The position numbers and the translations under genes are program-made. Positions 1 through 12,274 of a stretch of DNA of 64,000 bases are shown in pieces. This stretch comes from Tretioscincus oriximinensis (Eukaryota; Chordata; Lepidosauria; Squamata; Gymnophthalmidae), in NCBI GenBank assembly GCA_022410635.1, contig JAJVDF010000866.1, positions 84,902 to 148,901 of the forward strand, read 5' to 3'. A model generated the notes under the pieces. The model saw only the letters and a program-made list of their open reading frames with translations, did not search any database and had not been told where the DNA came from. Position 1 is the first letter of the stretch. Every line of letters starts with the position of its first letter.

Positions 1-16
1 AAAAAAAAATATAGAA

Positions 17-267
17 ATGATTGTGTCTGTATGGAGCTCTGAAAAAACTGTGCTGATTATGAATTTAAAACTGATATTAATTCTATTTCAAGATGCATCT
101 AGTGAGAGTCCAAAATCCATCCTCTGCCACCTTCGGAAATCATTTCCAGATTATTCTCCTGGTCCTCGGAGTGACATTGTTATTGGTGGCTTTTTTTCCA
201 TGCAACNGGGTAAAATAATTCTGCCAGACTTTAAAGAAGAACCAGATTTCAACACACTAGCTGCTGG
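17..267 (+). CDS. V2R-A exon 1 (signal peptide and mature N-terminus)
   Basis: Encodes an MIVS start, a hydrophobic stretch (residues about 12-24) typical of a signal peptide, then SILCHLRK and a segment ending in DFNTLAA. The donor GT is at 268-269, leaving phase 2 that joins exon 2 as GG+T. Length of 251 nt equals exon 1 of V2R-B and V2R-D. One N lies at 207. Confidence 0.85.
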
Positions 268-3200
268 GTATTTATTTTTCATTCCTTTTTTAAAAAATCA
301 AACAAGCTGACACTGGATAAATTTACCACATCTACACAATCTCTTCAGCTAATTTTACTAACACTATTTTGGTTTGCAAGGTCTTCCTCCTTTGTTATCT
401 CTATTCTGTAATTCAATTCAGGTAACTCGCTCAGTATACTTACATATATATAGTGTATATATATATATATGTATGCTATGAGTATTCATTCATTCATTCA
501 CCCATCCAAGCAATTGAATTTAGTTATGAGTGAATAATTTTGACAATGGACCCATAGGAAGTTCCCATCCGCAATACCATAGAAACTACATAGTTCATGG
601 CTAGGGCACACCACGACTTAAAAACCTCTACAATGCTATAATTCTCCCCATAATGTTTTTGAAGAATAGATTTGATTTTTCTTCACAGTTTATTACTTCT
701 TGCTGTCTTCATGCTTTAGTTCAATCTTCAAATATCATATCAGGTGCAGACATCATCTCTGTGCTTCAACTTATAATATCCCCTTTGAGTCTTGTCAATA
801 TTTTCCTCTCTCCAACCAACACGCTATTTTACTCCTCCGTCATCAGCTTTCCCTTCTCTTTTATTTCTCAATTTTCCAATAATTGCCTTTTCTTTAACTG
901 TCACGACTCTTTTCCTACCCAGACCCTACACTTAGGTCAATTGATTCTTAAGGTGGTTATNTTTCATTGGAGAGCAGCTGCAACAAAGAACCAGCACCAG
1001 ATCTTCCCACCTTCTTCGCTCTTTTTTTTCTCTTTTCCCTCTTCATGAGCTTTGGCTCTTTCATTTGTAAACCTCAGGATGTATATATTGTAAATCTCAG
1101 ACCACATAGTATATCTGAACTCTACCGGATCTGAAAATGTGTACTTGTCTACGAAAGCCCCTGTTAGCCATTGCATTGCTTGCTAGTCTCTGAAATACTA
1201 TGAGACCCTCTTATTATATTGTATATTGGGGTAAGCCTCTAAGACAACTTTGTTGTCCTTAGGTCAGTTCATCCATCCATTCTTCCATTCAAAGTACTCC
1301 AAGGGAAACTCTGATCAAATATGTAGGATATCTTTTAATTTGGAAGAAAATTATTGATATTGCAGAATTTATAAAGTTTCTTTTTCTTTTTCTTTTATTG
1401 TCGGTATTTAATATCGTTTTGAAATCTTATTGCAGTATGATCCCTAAAAACTACCAGCACGCCCTGTCTTTCTCTTTTGCCAAGTATGAAATTAACATTA
1501 AGTTCCCACGCAACATCTCACTGGAATATAGGTTGTATGAAAATATTTATGATCCATTGCGAACATCTTTGAATACTTTCAAACTTCTTTTTGAAGACCG
1601 AAGAGACCCTCCCAATTACAACTGTGTCAATGNAGAGAATGTCATGGCTGTCATTGGAGAGCTAGCATCTCAAAACTCCATTCAGATGGCCAGTATCTTC
1701 AGTATCTTCAAGATTCCTCAGGTATCTGTGCAGAAGACAAATACAAGAGCAGGTTCTATTTGTTTTATTTTTTTGACTTTTCATTGCCTGTGAAAATATT
1801 CTTTATAAGCACTAACAATCCATTATCCTTCATGAATCATCACAGCAGAAGTACAATCAGAAGGGCTCAGCACTACATGTTTGCTGTAGCACTGGACAAG
1901 GGGAGACTTGAACCCTGATGAAAAACTGTCTCTCCTGCCATAAGCAAGCAAGAAATAGAGATGCATGGGGTTGAGGACATCATGCAGATTTTAGCCACCA
2001 TGCTATGTGCATGATAATAACAAAGGGAAAATAATGGAGCCGAGCAACAGGAAAGAAAATAGACTAGGGTGTCATTTTGCCTGGCACTTTAAACCAGATA
2101 GAAAATAGTTTTCTCTTTGTGCTGAACTCACAGTCCAGGAAGTTTCTTCTCATAAATGGACCAAAAGCAGAGTGAAAGTTATTNCTGCTCTCAGTCCTCT
2201 TCTAGGCGGTTGTGTTTTTGTTTTAAATTGTGGTGCCAGGGTTCAGGATTATTTTGAGGTGGGAACCAGATATCTCTGGACGGGGAAAGAGATGGCTGAG
2301 ATGGTTTCTTAATCCAGAAGTGCATTCTCAAAGCTTTGTGTTGGCCATTGGGAGGGGCAAGGAACCCTCTATTGGCCTCAGCTTTAGCCAATCCAGCTAT
2401 TAGAAAGCACTTCGTGAAAGCAATTAGATTAATGAGTACTGCCACAAATATGGTGGAGAAGATAGAATAAATGTAAGCCTTCAGCCAAAATAACCTTGTA
2501 GGCTGCCTTGAGTTTTTTTGGGTGAGAAGGGTGAGATATAAAAAACCAGATTCTTCCTCATCCAGACTTTTCAATTATATGCAACTGTGTGTGAAATTTT
2601 CCAACCCTCTCTTTCACCGTATTGACAATCATCTCTCTTTTTAAAATGACTAAAAAATTAGCATCAAAGGGTGGGTTTTTGGGTGGAGGAGAATGGTATC
2701 ACAGTTTTCACTAGCTTTTTGACAACTCTTACAGACAGTGAAATATCAAGCATTTGAACAAGATAGTGTGGTCATCATAATCAGAAAAAACTTTCTAACA
2801 GTCAGGGTGATAAACCAGTGGAACAGTTTGCCACAGGAGGTGGTGAGTTCGTTGTCGGTGGAAGTGTTCAAAGAAAGACTGGACAGTCATCTGTCTGTGA
2901 TGGTTTAATGAATCCTGCATTGAGCAGGGGGTTGGACCAATGACCCTGGAGGTTCCTTCCAATTCATTCTATGATTCTATGATTCTATAATGATGTCTGA
3001 ACACCCTTTCTTTAAATACCTGAAAACTGTATAATTATGTAGTTTCTAGTTGAGAAACCCACTGCAGAAAATACTACAGAACTTCCTCTTTTCTGATGGC
3101 TATTCTTACCCTAAACTCNCCTGTCACATGAGTCACATTTTAATCCAGATTCAATCTATTTTAAAGAGAGTTGGAGACAAACAGAGAGGAGGCAAAGGAC

Positions 3201-6200
3201 AAAGGATTTAGTAGGAGGAAGANAAGAAGCTGAGAGTGCTCTGTTCTTGGGTGGCGGGTGAAATAATTGGCTCTCAGTGCCTGTTTGGTCAGGGAACCTG
3301 GGGAAGGGAGATGGAGTGAGTAGGCTACCTGAAGGAGCAGCCATGAGGCAAGGGATGACCTTCCCTCTGTTCTCTCTGTCCTGGCTGATGTCCAATGGCT
3401 GCTGCTCCAGGGCTGATTGATATCCCATTTCTACCTCTTATCTCCTGGCCTCTTGCTAGTCAAACACTTCACCACTACTACGCCCATCTAGGAGGACCTT
3501 GAGAACTGCTGGTCTCAGCCGCTATCTTGACCCAGCCTGTCATGCCAAGGGATTCTCCAGGGCAGAAAAAAACAGAGATTACTGAACTGAGACCTGCAGA
3601 GACCTTGCAGGATTAGAAGCAAAGAAACCAATGGTGAGAATAGTTGATTCATAGTAAAGCCCCAGTTCAGAGATTCTCCAGCCAGATTCCAGCTCAGGGG
3701 AAGACCTATCACCTTCATCTTCTCCTTCATTCCCAGAGACCCCAGCAACAGTGAGCTATAGTGAAGGTGAGATGTAGCACTAGATTACCTACTATTGGTG
3801 AGCTGGACTGGATGCTTAGTCCTTGTATGAGCAGGACTAAGTTGTCTCAGCTACATAAGATGATTGCTTTGGTGGCTGAGTTACCTTGAAGTACTAATCT
3901 TGTATTTCAGTTCAGAAGCTTTTAGAGACACCCATCCCTTCTCATTGGATAAAAACTCTCCCTGTGGGCTTCTGGCCAATCAGGAGGCTTTTACGAACAA
4001 TTTTTAGATATAGCTTATGGTAGATTACATAATTACATAAAAAAGAGGCATTTTAAAAAGATATGTCAAATGTTCAGGTTGAGGATGTTCAGGTTGAGCA
4101 TTCAGATTGAGGGACCTGGAAATATTTGCTTCATAGCAAGATAAAGATCACACAGCTCTCAATGCCCTCACATATTAAAAGAGCTACTGTGATTATATAA
4201 GGTTATTAAATTCCTTCTGTAAAAGAGCATTCATCTTACCGTAAGTGCTCAAAACAGCATATTTGCTCCAAAAGGGAGAAATCTATATGGTAATGTTTTG
4301 TCACAATTTTACTTTCCCTGTACTAATGCACATGTTGGCATATCTAAAGCATTGCTTTCTGGAGAAATAGTGTTGAAATAGGAAATCTAGAGTTGGGGAA
4401 AATCCCCCCCCCCCCACTTCCCACTTCAAGGGCTGAATCAGACACCCCAGTTCTAGAAGTAACAGGAGCCACCATGGAACAGAACTCTACCATATGACAA
4501 TTCTTGCTGGTTTTAATATTGTTTACCAGACTCATGACTTACAGATATGCAATTTAACAGCACTTTCCCTCATATGTTGTTGTTATTTCTACCATTAGCT
4601 AAGCTATGGCTCCTTTGACGCTGCACTGAGTGACAAAACTCGGTTTCCTTCTTTCTATCGTATGGCCCCTGAGGAAGAAACTCAGTATTTTGGAATTGTT
4701 CAGCTGCTCAACCATTTTGGATGGAACTGGATTGGCACAATGGTTTCTGGAGATGAGCGGGGAGAACGTTTCCTTCAGACTCTGAAACCAAGACTCCTAG
4801 AGAATAGGATTTGCATTGCTTGGACAGAGGTGATTTTTGTGCTACAGTTTATACGAGATCATGACAACCGTTTGGAGAAGTACCATGAAATATGGTCAGC
4901 TGTTACCCGGAGAATGATCAATATCACACTTGTTTATGGAGACAATCAGACTCTGGANGGTTTACATTTCATTTTAACAGCCCTTGAACTACAATTAATG
5001 TCACCTATGGAAAGAGTATGGATCACAATGGCTGAGTGGGATTTCACTACTGAAATGAATGGTTCACCTATGCCTTTGGAGACCTTCAATGGCACTTTAT
5101 CATTTGCGCACCATGCAACTAGAGTCCCAAATTTCAAAGAATATATACAGACAATAAATCCTTTCAAACATAATATATTTTTTCTTCCAAGTTTCTGGGC
5201 TACTATGTTTCATTGTTCACTGTCAGGTCCCACTGGACACATTTGCTCAGGGCAGGAGAAACTTGTTGACATTCCCACTTCCATGTTTGNAATGGAGATG
5301 TCTGGTGTGAGCTACAATANCTACAATGCTGTGCATGCTGTTGCATGTGCTCTGCTGGCCATGAATACTTTCCATAGTAGACTGGAAAAAAAGAGGAGAC
5401 TTTATAGAAAGAAATGGCATAAAACCAACCCATGGCAGGTGATTTCTATAGAAATAAATAAACTTTTTTTTTTTTTTGGGGGGGGGGGGAACCCTCCATA
5501 AAAATACTCACTTTTTATTACATTAAGAAACCAAACAAATATTATTAGTGGAAACAACAACAAAACATTCTAGAATTAATCCATTTTCTTATATCATTTG
5601 GGCCTACACTATGTTTTCTAGTTCCAAATTATTATTATTATTTTTTTAGTGCTAAAACTCTAAATAAAACAAATTCTTCCTTACTTGTTCTTCAGTATCA
5701 TTCTACAGTGGAGANCTGGATAAAGTCTGTTGTTGTCTTCCAAGCGCCTCTGGCCCAGATTTCATGACCTACCTTCAAGAATCCCAGTGCCAGGCAGTTT
5801 GGGTTGTTTCTTGCTCCGTCCATGCATAGCTGNAATATTGGCTTTGATTTAGGATGTCTTGGCTCCTAATGTCTCTGCCTGGTTGGCAGTGTTGAAACAC
5901 TATCATCCAGGGCTACACCCTGATTAGCTTATGCAGAACGGGAAATTCAAACATAAGAAAATAAGAACATAAGAAGAGCCATACTGGATCAGGCCACAGC
6001 CCATCTAATCCAGCATTCTGTGTCACACAGAGGCCCACCAGATGCACCTGGGCAGTCCGAACAGAGGAAAGCAAAATATGCACCTGTTCATGACNCTCTG
6101 CAAATGGTATTTCTGGAGACNTGCCTGTTGCTCCANCCCGGAAGCAACATCCAGACATCCATCCTAGTACCATTTATANCCTTGGNGTCCATAAACCTGT

Positions 6201-9200
6201 CTAGTCCTGCCTTGAAACTATCNAAGCTGTTAGCTACCACTACTTCTTCAGGANGTAAATTCCACAGGCTGATGACCCTCTGAGTGAAAAAATACTTTCC
6301 TTAGTCTGTTCTCGCTTTTCTACCCATCAGTTTTAAGGAGTGCATGATTTTGTATACTTCAATCACATCCCCTCTCAAATGTCACCTTTGGAGGCTGAGA
6401 AGGCCCAGATGTTGCAGCCTGACTTCGTAAGGGAGGTGCTCCAGACCCTTGATCATTTTTGTTGCCCTTTTCTGNACCTTCTCTAGTTCTACTATATCCC
6501 TCTTGAGATGTGGTGACCAGAAATGAANACAGTACTCCAAATGTGGCCTCACCGCAGATTTATAAAGAGGCAAAACAAGATAACTGGAGGTAATGGGAAT
6601 AATCATTCCCATTAATCAATGGATATCCCACATGCAGTCCCAAGATGGTGGACAGGAGCCATGGTTGATCTTATTACTGACACCTTTTGACAGCTGAAAT
6701 GATTAGAGTTGTGACTTATTGGAAATTACTAGGTAGCTATAATGGAATGGCTCCTCCTTCATTTCCCTTGGCTGCTGGGAGACTGGATGGCATCGGTAGT
6801 GCCANGTTGGGGGAACNAAGGGTGGAGTTGCCCTAACATGGCGACTCCCATGNNGAAATGGAGNCAGCACTGAAGGTGGGAATCNCAGAATTAACTATGC
6901 ACGCTGTGAGTGAACCCCCTGCGGAGCACTCAGCGGCCAGTGCTGGCAAGGGTATCAAGAAAGGAGATTTAATAGTGAGTTTAGGGTGTAAGAGCTGGAG
7001 ACCAGGGAAAATATACACAACAAATTAGATTTCAGGTTTGATGAAGATGAGAATTCAAATAGCATTCTTATTAAAAAGGAATAAAGGAATAGGCATTGAA
7101 GATACAAACAGAGCTGATTTGATATTTCAGTACTGATGTTGAGGAACAGAGGTTTCATTGACTAAGGAAGTAACAGACCACTACTGTGTGTACCAGAATT
7201 AGTGACAAGATGTCTGGTGAGTATCAGATAATTTACTTCTGCCAAAAGAAGCAATGAGAGCTGCCAGTTTGATCACATGTGATAGCTGAGTAGTAGGGGA
7301 TGATAAGAAGTGCTTCCATTAGTCATTTGAGTTGCCATCAGTTTCATTCTCTTGGTCTCATAGTGATGAGCTGCCTTTTCACAACACGAACAACTTTATT
7401 GATACCATGTTTGTGATCAAGAGACGCAGAACTAGGAAGGGATGATTCTGCTAACAATCTATCTTCTGGAAGAATAATCATCAGTGACAGAGGTTCTGCT
7501 CTCTGTGCCCAAAAATCGTGAAAAGGTTTTATTNGTATTATCATGAGATACTGATGATACTCATGATACTGCAGGACATGGAAGGATAATAATTAGAAGT
7601 TTGTGATATTTTATTCATTCTGCAATATTCTTNCTTTTTTTAGCTTCACTGGTTTCTAAGAAATCTTNGCTTCAACAACAATGCCGGTGAAGAAATATCT
7701 TTTGATGAGAATGGGAACTTGGCAGCTGAATATGATGTCACTAATTTGGTCACATTTCCCAATGGATCCTTGCATAGGAGAGTCATTGGAAAAATGGGTA
7801 CCAAAATTCTTTCTGAGAAAGTTTTCACCATTAATGGAAGTGCCATTGTGTGGAATCCCACATTTAATCAGGTTAGAATCTCAGAATTTCTTTGCACCAA
7901 ATCTGTATATTTAGAAATTGGTTTATTGCTCTTGCTTTTAGTCATGGTCACATTTCCACATTTCCACAAAACTGGAGAGTTTTGTCATTCACCTCACAAG
8001 GGATGAGATGTCCTTGTTTCCTCTAGAAAAACCTGCCCTGTTCCTGCTCAGACAAAAGGTACTACTGGCCCAGAGCCCACTCACCAATCAACACAAATCG
8101 TGCCATCTCTTTCATTCAAAAGTGTGCTTTACATGCCTACATGGGCAGATTTGTCGCAGCCTAACTAATTAACAGGTGAAATTGCTCTCATTTGCAAATA
8201 TCAGATGGCAAGGAACNCAAGGTTAAAATGTTGCAGGGCTCTATTTCTCCTTATAGAGATCTCACTTTCACAATTTCACTGGGCATTTTGGTGGNCAACA
8301 TTAAATGAAAAAATATTTTACAGTGCAAGGATGGATGACTTGATANTGTCTCCAANANGGAACAACAGGGAATATTCCTGAAATGCCTTTTGCAGGGCAT
8401 CAAGTGCAGGTGAAGATTTTGCCTTCTTCTGTTCCAGACTGCCCAGGTGCAATTGGTGGTCCATTGGGTGAGACGGAATGCTGGACTATATGGGCTCCGG
8501 CCCAATTCAGCAGGACTCCTCTTATNTTCTTANNNTCAGTTGGGGTAGAAATATCGTAGGATGATTCCATCNTGTTTAGTCCTTTTTCAACTGGGATCTG
8601 AGATTTACAGTATGAGCCTGATGAATCAAGATAAGTTGGTCTTATTCAGGTTCTGTTGACATTTCTCTTTGTATTTCCAACATGATTTTATCAATGTTAT
8701 GCATATTCATAAGATTGNAAGGATCTATACTTTGATAAGCCCTGCCTTTAGTGGCAAAAAAGTTTAAAATTTTCACATGGTTTTTTTGAGAAATTACTGT
8801 ATCATATCCCCCTTTCAGATGTGTTAGAAAACATTTTCTTATCTACATGGGCATTCAAGTACCCAGGGACTGAGACATACCAGGAAATTAGAAGGGGGCA
8901 GTAAAGAGTGACTCATGTTGTTAAACATTTCACCATTATAGTTACCTTTGGTTGAGAATATATCCCCTCTCACTCAAGTGTGATTTGAATGAAGCTGAAA
9001 GGAGTCTGTCTATACGAATGGACCCACCATGCTTTGAAAGCCTATAGCACATATGTCCAACAGGTAGAACTGCAAATGTTTCTGTACTACAACTCCCAAC
9101 ATTCCATGTGGTTTAGTAGNGTGGGNTTGTGGTGAGCCCTCCACGTAGCCAAACCNTAGGTTCCATGAAGTGTCCCCCACATCTTNCTTTCCTTCNAGTT

Positions 9201-12200
9201 TCCTGCATTCTTGTCCACAATCTTAACCCAGTCCGGTTAAATAGCTTTCAATANGTTTCTTAGTATTATATATCTGTTTCTGACAGGAAATGTTATCTAC
9301 ATTTCCTCTGCCACCATTAATCCACATGANCGCCCACCTTCATGCCTTTGAATGACACAGATACATGTGGCTTTTATAAAGAAATAACTTTAACATGTAA
9401 CACATAGGAAATTTAACTTCACCAGTTACTTTTATTATTTTCTTCTCTTCAGCTTAACATTGTCTCAGGTTCATTTGAATCCAAGTCTATACAGGTCTGT
9501 CCTGTATAGAGATCTCAGTATTTGATTTTGTCCCATTTGGGTTTATTCTTAGAAATATCATATAGCTATTCTGCTGCTCAACTGATAATCACTGTTGTTT
9601 TTTCATTTGGCCTGTATTTCATTTCCAATGTTTAATAGTGCTGGGAGTGGAATGGAATGTAAGGAGTTGTGATCCAGGAAGATCTCGAGTGTCACCCAGT
9701 GGACATCTCTAGCCAATAATATGGGCATACTATAGGCTATTAAAGAACTGTTGTTGTTTGAACATCTAAATTTGTCTGTGTATGAGCTCTTCATACTTTT
9801 GAAAGCAGTTATATATAGAGATATGTGCATTTTGTGGCCCTGATTATTTGGGAAACATAAGATTTGTCTGGTTTGGGTCACATTATTCCATGTTTTCCCA
9901 CTTCTTGGTTCTAACAGGATGTCACTGATCACATCACCCATTGGAAATCTGGTGTCTAGACATAGAGGCCATTTTTTGCTGCTTTCAGGTCACAGTTATG
10001 CAAAACATTAGGAGCTGCATTAAGGGAAATGATCATAAGAACATAAGAAGAGCCATACTGGATCTGGCCACAGCCCATCTAGTCNAGCATTCTGTTTCAC
10101 ACAGAGGCCCACCAGATGCACCGGTTCATGACTCCCTGCAAACGGTATTTCAGGAGTCCTTCCTGTTGCTCCATCCCAGAGGCAACATCCAGATCATGTC
10201 TGGGGGGCGGTGGCATCATAGCTCCTGAGTAAGAGCCTCTTTTCCATGCCTTAAGGCTTGTAGGACACATGCCAGTCAAATCAGGTTGGAGTTCTGAAGA
10301 AACACATCATTCCATGGTCTGCACTAAGATGTAGTTATAGCCTTCATTAAATGTTTAAATGTTGTAACAAGATATATTACTTGTCAACAAAGAAAAGGTT
10401 TCCTTTACATAAGACCCCAGAGAGAATACTACTTCATGAAAATATTTGATAATCAGAGNAAGATTCATTTAGAACCTGCATGTTTTTGTTTGTTTCACAT
10501 ATATACTTTTTGCTTCCATCAGGCACTGCCCATTTCCACCTGTGTTGAGAGCTGCCACCCTGGACAGAGTATGTTGATCCAGCAGGGGAAGCCAGTATGT
10601 TGCTATGACTGTGTTCAATGCTCCCCAGAAAGTATTTCAACTTTATGGGGTGAGTGAAAGTATCTAGCTGATTTTCAGAGTAGTAATAGGAATCGTAAAG
10701 TTTTGGACCAAATTTGTTTTTAAAATCACTGGAAAAAGAAGAAGAAAAAGAAAAGGAAAAAGGAAAAGAGGAAAAGATCAACANCAACCCTAACAGACAA
10801 GCAGAAGTTGATGGTCTCTGTGGTATTACTTTAATAAATCAATCTAAAGAATATTCTAACTGTTATGCTTCTATCGAATAGTTACGATTGTGTTCAGTGG
10901 CAACCAGGAAGTATTTTAACTTTCCGGGTGAGTGAAGGAATTTAGCTGACTTTGGGAGTAGGAAGAATAATTCAGATTTTTAGAGTTGAGGTCTTTTTAG
11001 CAGACAGGCAAATGTTAATATTACTTTCATAAATTAAAAAAGATAAATAATGGTCTAAATATTGTGCTTCTATCCAGGTTAAATTTATTGCACTTACGTT
11101 GATTCCAAAGATTCGTGCTTGGAGATCACAGAAATCTTGAATTAATAAATATGAGTAGAATTATAAACTAGAACTCCATTTAAGGAGAATGTTGATGAAT
11201 ATTCAGTTTTTTTACCTACATTGTTGCATGTGCAGCCATCACTAATCCTTTGGTGATCAGTGACATATTTGTCTGGCTCAGTGATTGGTTCATTTTAATA
11301 CAGGAAATTTTGCTTCTTTCAGATGCCAAACATTGTACAGTCTGTTCAGAAGATCAATATGCAAACAACAACCGGGATCATTGCATCTCNAAAANACTAA
11401 GTTACTTGTCTTATAAGGAGCCATTAGGAATGGTTTTGACCTCTTTGACTCTGCTGCTATCCATGATCACAGCCATTGTGATGGGAACCTTCTACTGGCA
11501 CAAGGATACACCAATTGTCAAAGCAAATAATAGAGACATCACGNGGACATTGCTCTGTGCCCTCCTGCTTTGCTTTCTCTGCTCATTCNTGTTCCTAGGC
11601 AGGCCTGGGGGGGTGACCTGTATTTTGAGGCAGATCCTGTTTGGCATCATCTTCTCCCTTGCTATTTCTTGTNTTTTGGCAAAAACCATCACTGTGGTTT
11701 TGGTCTTCATGATGGCCAAGCCTGGAANGAGTGTGAAGAAATGGGTGGGGAAAAGGCTGGGAATTTCTATCACCAGTTTTGGTTGCATCATTCAGATTGT
11801 CTTCTGTACTTTTTGGTTGGCAACCTCTCCCCCATTCCCTGAGTTTGACNCGCATTCCCAAGTTAGTGAAATCATCCTGCAATGCAACGAAGGCTTAGAT
11901 TCCATGTTCTACATTATCTTAGGCTACATGGGCCTTTTGGCTTTTGCCAGCTTCTCTGTGGCTTTTTTTGCCAGAAAGTTGCCTGATACNTTCAATGAAG
12001 CCAAGCTGATCACCTTCAGCATGTTGGTCTTCTGNAGTGTTTGGGTGTCTTTTGTACCCACANACTTGAGCACTAAGGGGAAATTCATGGTGGCCNTGGA
12101 AGTCTTCTCCATCTTAGCTTCTAGTAGTGGCTTATTAGGGTGCATTTTTCTTCCTAAGTGCTTCATTATTATGTTTAAGCCTGAGCTGAATGTAAAAGAG

Positions 12201-12218
12201 CAGATAGCAAGAAAATAA
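17..12218 (+). CDS. V2R-A: type-2 vomeronasal receptor, six exons, apparently intact
   Basis: Class C GPCR of the vomeronasal type-2 family, expected in the plasma membrane of basal vomeronasal neurons. Exons inferred from AG/GT sites and frame: 17-267, 1436-1721, 4599-5438, 7644-7871, 10523-10649, 11323-12218. They sum to 2628 nt (875 aa plus stop), with phases matching at every junction. Order is signal peptide (exon 1), Venus flytrap ligand-binding domain (exons 2-4), nine-cysteine domain (exon 5 and start of 6), seven-TM domain (exon 6). The start at 17 is the MIV start shared with V2R-B; a second in-frame ATG at 59 lies before the hydrophobic core and could serve instead. About twelve N bases fall in exon 6, so stops hidden under N (for example a TGN codon near 12035) cannot be excluded. 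No AATAAA is visible in the 50 nt between the stop and the hAT insertion. Family assignment is secure; functionality is inferred. Confidence 0.9.
455..503. repeat. AT dinucleotide and ATTC microsatellites
   Basis: Short TATATA tract followed by (ATTC)n in intron 1 of V2R-A. The rest of that intron (504-1435) shows no recognisable feature. Confidence 0.7.
1436..1721 (+). CDS. V2R-A exon 2 (ligand-binding domain, lobe 1)
   Basis: Starts after TTGCAG with a [12 protein letters not shown] segment and ends in FKIPQ before GTATCTG. The 286 nt match exon 2 of B, C and D exactly. PNYNC and AVIGE are conserved in all copies. The single N at 1633 affects one codon. Confidence 0.9.
2195..2560 (+). repeat. 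tRNA-derived SINE (family 2)
   Basis: Shares body and tail with the copies at 28110-28430 and, inverted, 36484-36800: the segments around CCAATCCAGCTATT, GTAAGCCTTC, and a tail before a TTCTTCC-rich end. Diverged. Confidence 0.55.
2765..2992 (+). mobile_element. CR1 LINE 3' end
   Basis: Ends in GGTTCCTTCCAATTCATTCT followed by repeats of ATTCTATG, the octamer 3' terminus of amniote CR1. A GAGCAGGGGGTTGGAC segment matches the copy at 23650. Confidence 0.85.
4599..5438 (+). CDS. V2R-A exon 3 (ligand-binding domain core)
   Basis: Opens as LSYGSFD after CCATTAG and runs 280 codons to NPWQ before GTGATT. It contains the family hallmarks [15 protein letters not shown], the GDERGERF loop, [10 protein letters not shown] and MEMSG-SYN-YNAVHA. 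It is two codons shorter than the same exon in B and C. Three N bases, no stop. Confidence 0.93.
5464..5490. repeat. T-run followed by G-run
   Basis: About 15 T then 12 G lie 25 bp after the exon 3 donor of V2R-A. The open frame of exon 3 reads straight into it, but the donor and the coding pattern end before it. Confidence 0.8.
5944..6612 (-). mobile_element. CR1-like LINE, 3' part
   Basis: On the minus strand it reads [10 protein letters not shown], then [20 protein letters not shown], the C-terminus of CR1 ORF2. The common squamate 3' region follows, to AAGAACATAAGAAGAGCC at 5955. Several N bases and stops make it dead. Confidence 0.85.
7644..7871 (+). CDS. V2R-A exon 4
   Basis: A 228-nt phase-0 exon between TTTTTTTAG and GTTAGA. 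It reads LHWFLRNL, then [13 protein letters not shown] and ends [10 protein letters not shown]. This is the C-terminal part of the Venus flytrap, same length as in B and C. Confidence 0.9.
8330..8556 (+). mobile_element. CR1-like LINE 3' fragment
   Basis: Matches the 3' region of the 42385 and 62960 copies: TGAAATGCCTTTTGCAGGG, TGCCCAGGTGCAATTGGTGG and AATGCTGGACTA. Confidence 0.75.
8557..10032 (+). other. V2R-A intron 4, unexplained part
   Basis: No coding signal, RNA gene or repeat family that I recognise. Several isolated N bases. Confidence 0.5.
10033..10197 (-). mobile_element. CR1-like LINE 3' fragment
   Basis: Inverted 3' end of the same family, beginning ATAAGAACATAAGAAGAGCC and continuing through CAGAGGCCCACCAGATGCAC. 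It lies in intron 4 of V2R-A. Confidence 0.8.
10523..10649 (+). CDS. V2R-A exon 5 (cysteine-rich domain)
   Basis: 127 nt between CCATCAG and GTGAGTG. It encodes [12 protein letters not shown] and a CCYDCVQC cluster, the first part of the nine-cysteine domain linking the ligand-binding domain to the membrane domain. Ends in phase 1, which fits exon 6. Confidence 0.9.
10881..11000 (+). pseudogene. Relic of a duplicated V2R exon 5
   Basis: About 230 bp after the true exon 5, the sequence repeats the last 48 nt of exon 5 (YDCVQ, then a PGS-I-like stretch) and continues with the same GTGAGTGAAGGAA donor region and intron start. It is closer to exon 5 of V2R-C than to its own neighbour. The reading is broken (stop from ATTTTAACT shift) and the 5' half and acceptor are missing. 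Confidence 0.7.
11323..12218 (+). CDS. V2R-A exon 6 (seven-transmembrane domain)
   Basis: Starts after TTTCAG with [14 protein letters not shown], completing the cysteine-rich domain. Seven hydrophobic segments follow: about 11420-11490 (TM1), 11530-11600, 11620-11720, 11750-11825, 11905-11975, 11995-12070, 12090-12170 (TM7). The conserved cysteines at CILRQ and LQCNEG and the FLPKC motif at the end of TM7 are present. The protein ends NVKEQIARK. Many N bases fall in this exon, several where B and C have W, V, C or Y. Confidence 0.92.
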
Positions 12219-12274
12219 GACCCTGTTTCCAGGGTCAGTTTTTAGTTTGGTTTGCCAAAGAATTGGGCCTAAGA

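Larger units (their letters stand above)
1722..4598 (+). other. V2R-A intron 2
   Basis: Its first 250 nt resemble the same part of intron 2 in V2R-B (27290-27500) and V2R-C (43600-43680), evidence of shared ancestry. The rest holds a SINE (2195-2560), a CR1 3' end (2765-2992), and a poly-C run at 4406. Between 3000 and 4400 I recognise nothing coding. Confidence 0.6.

Noticed and set aside
653..1048. Long plus-strand frame in V2R-A intron 1
   Set aside because: Low-complexity S/F/L composition, no family features, not conserved in introns of the other copies.
11492..12166. Minus-strand frames opposite V2R-A exon 6 (similar ones opposite exon 6 of B and C)
   Set aside because: Recurring antisense shadows of a conserved coding exon; no splice or start context.
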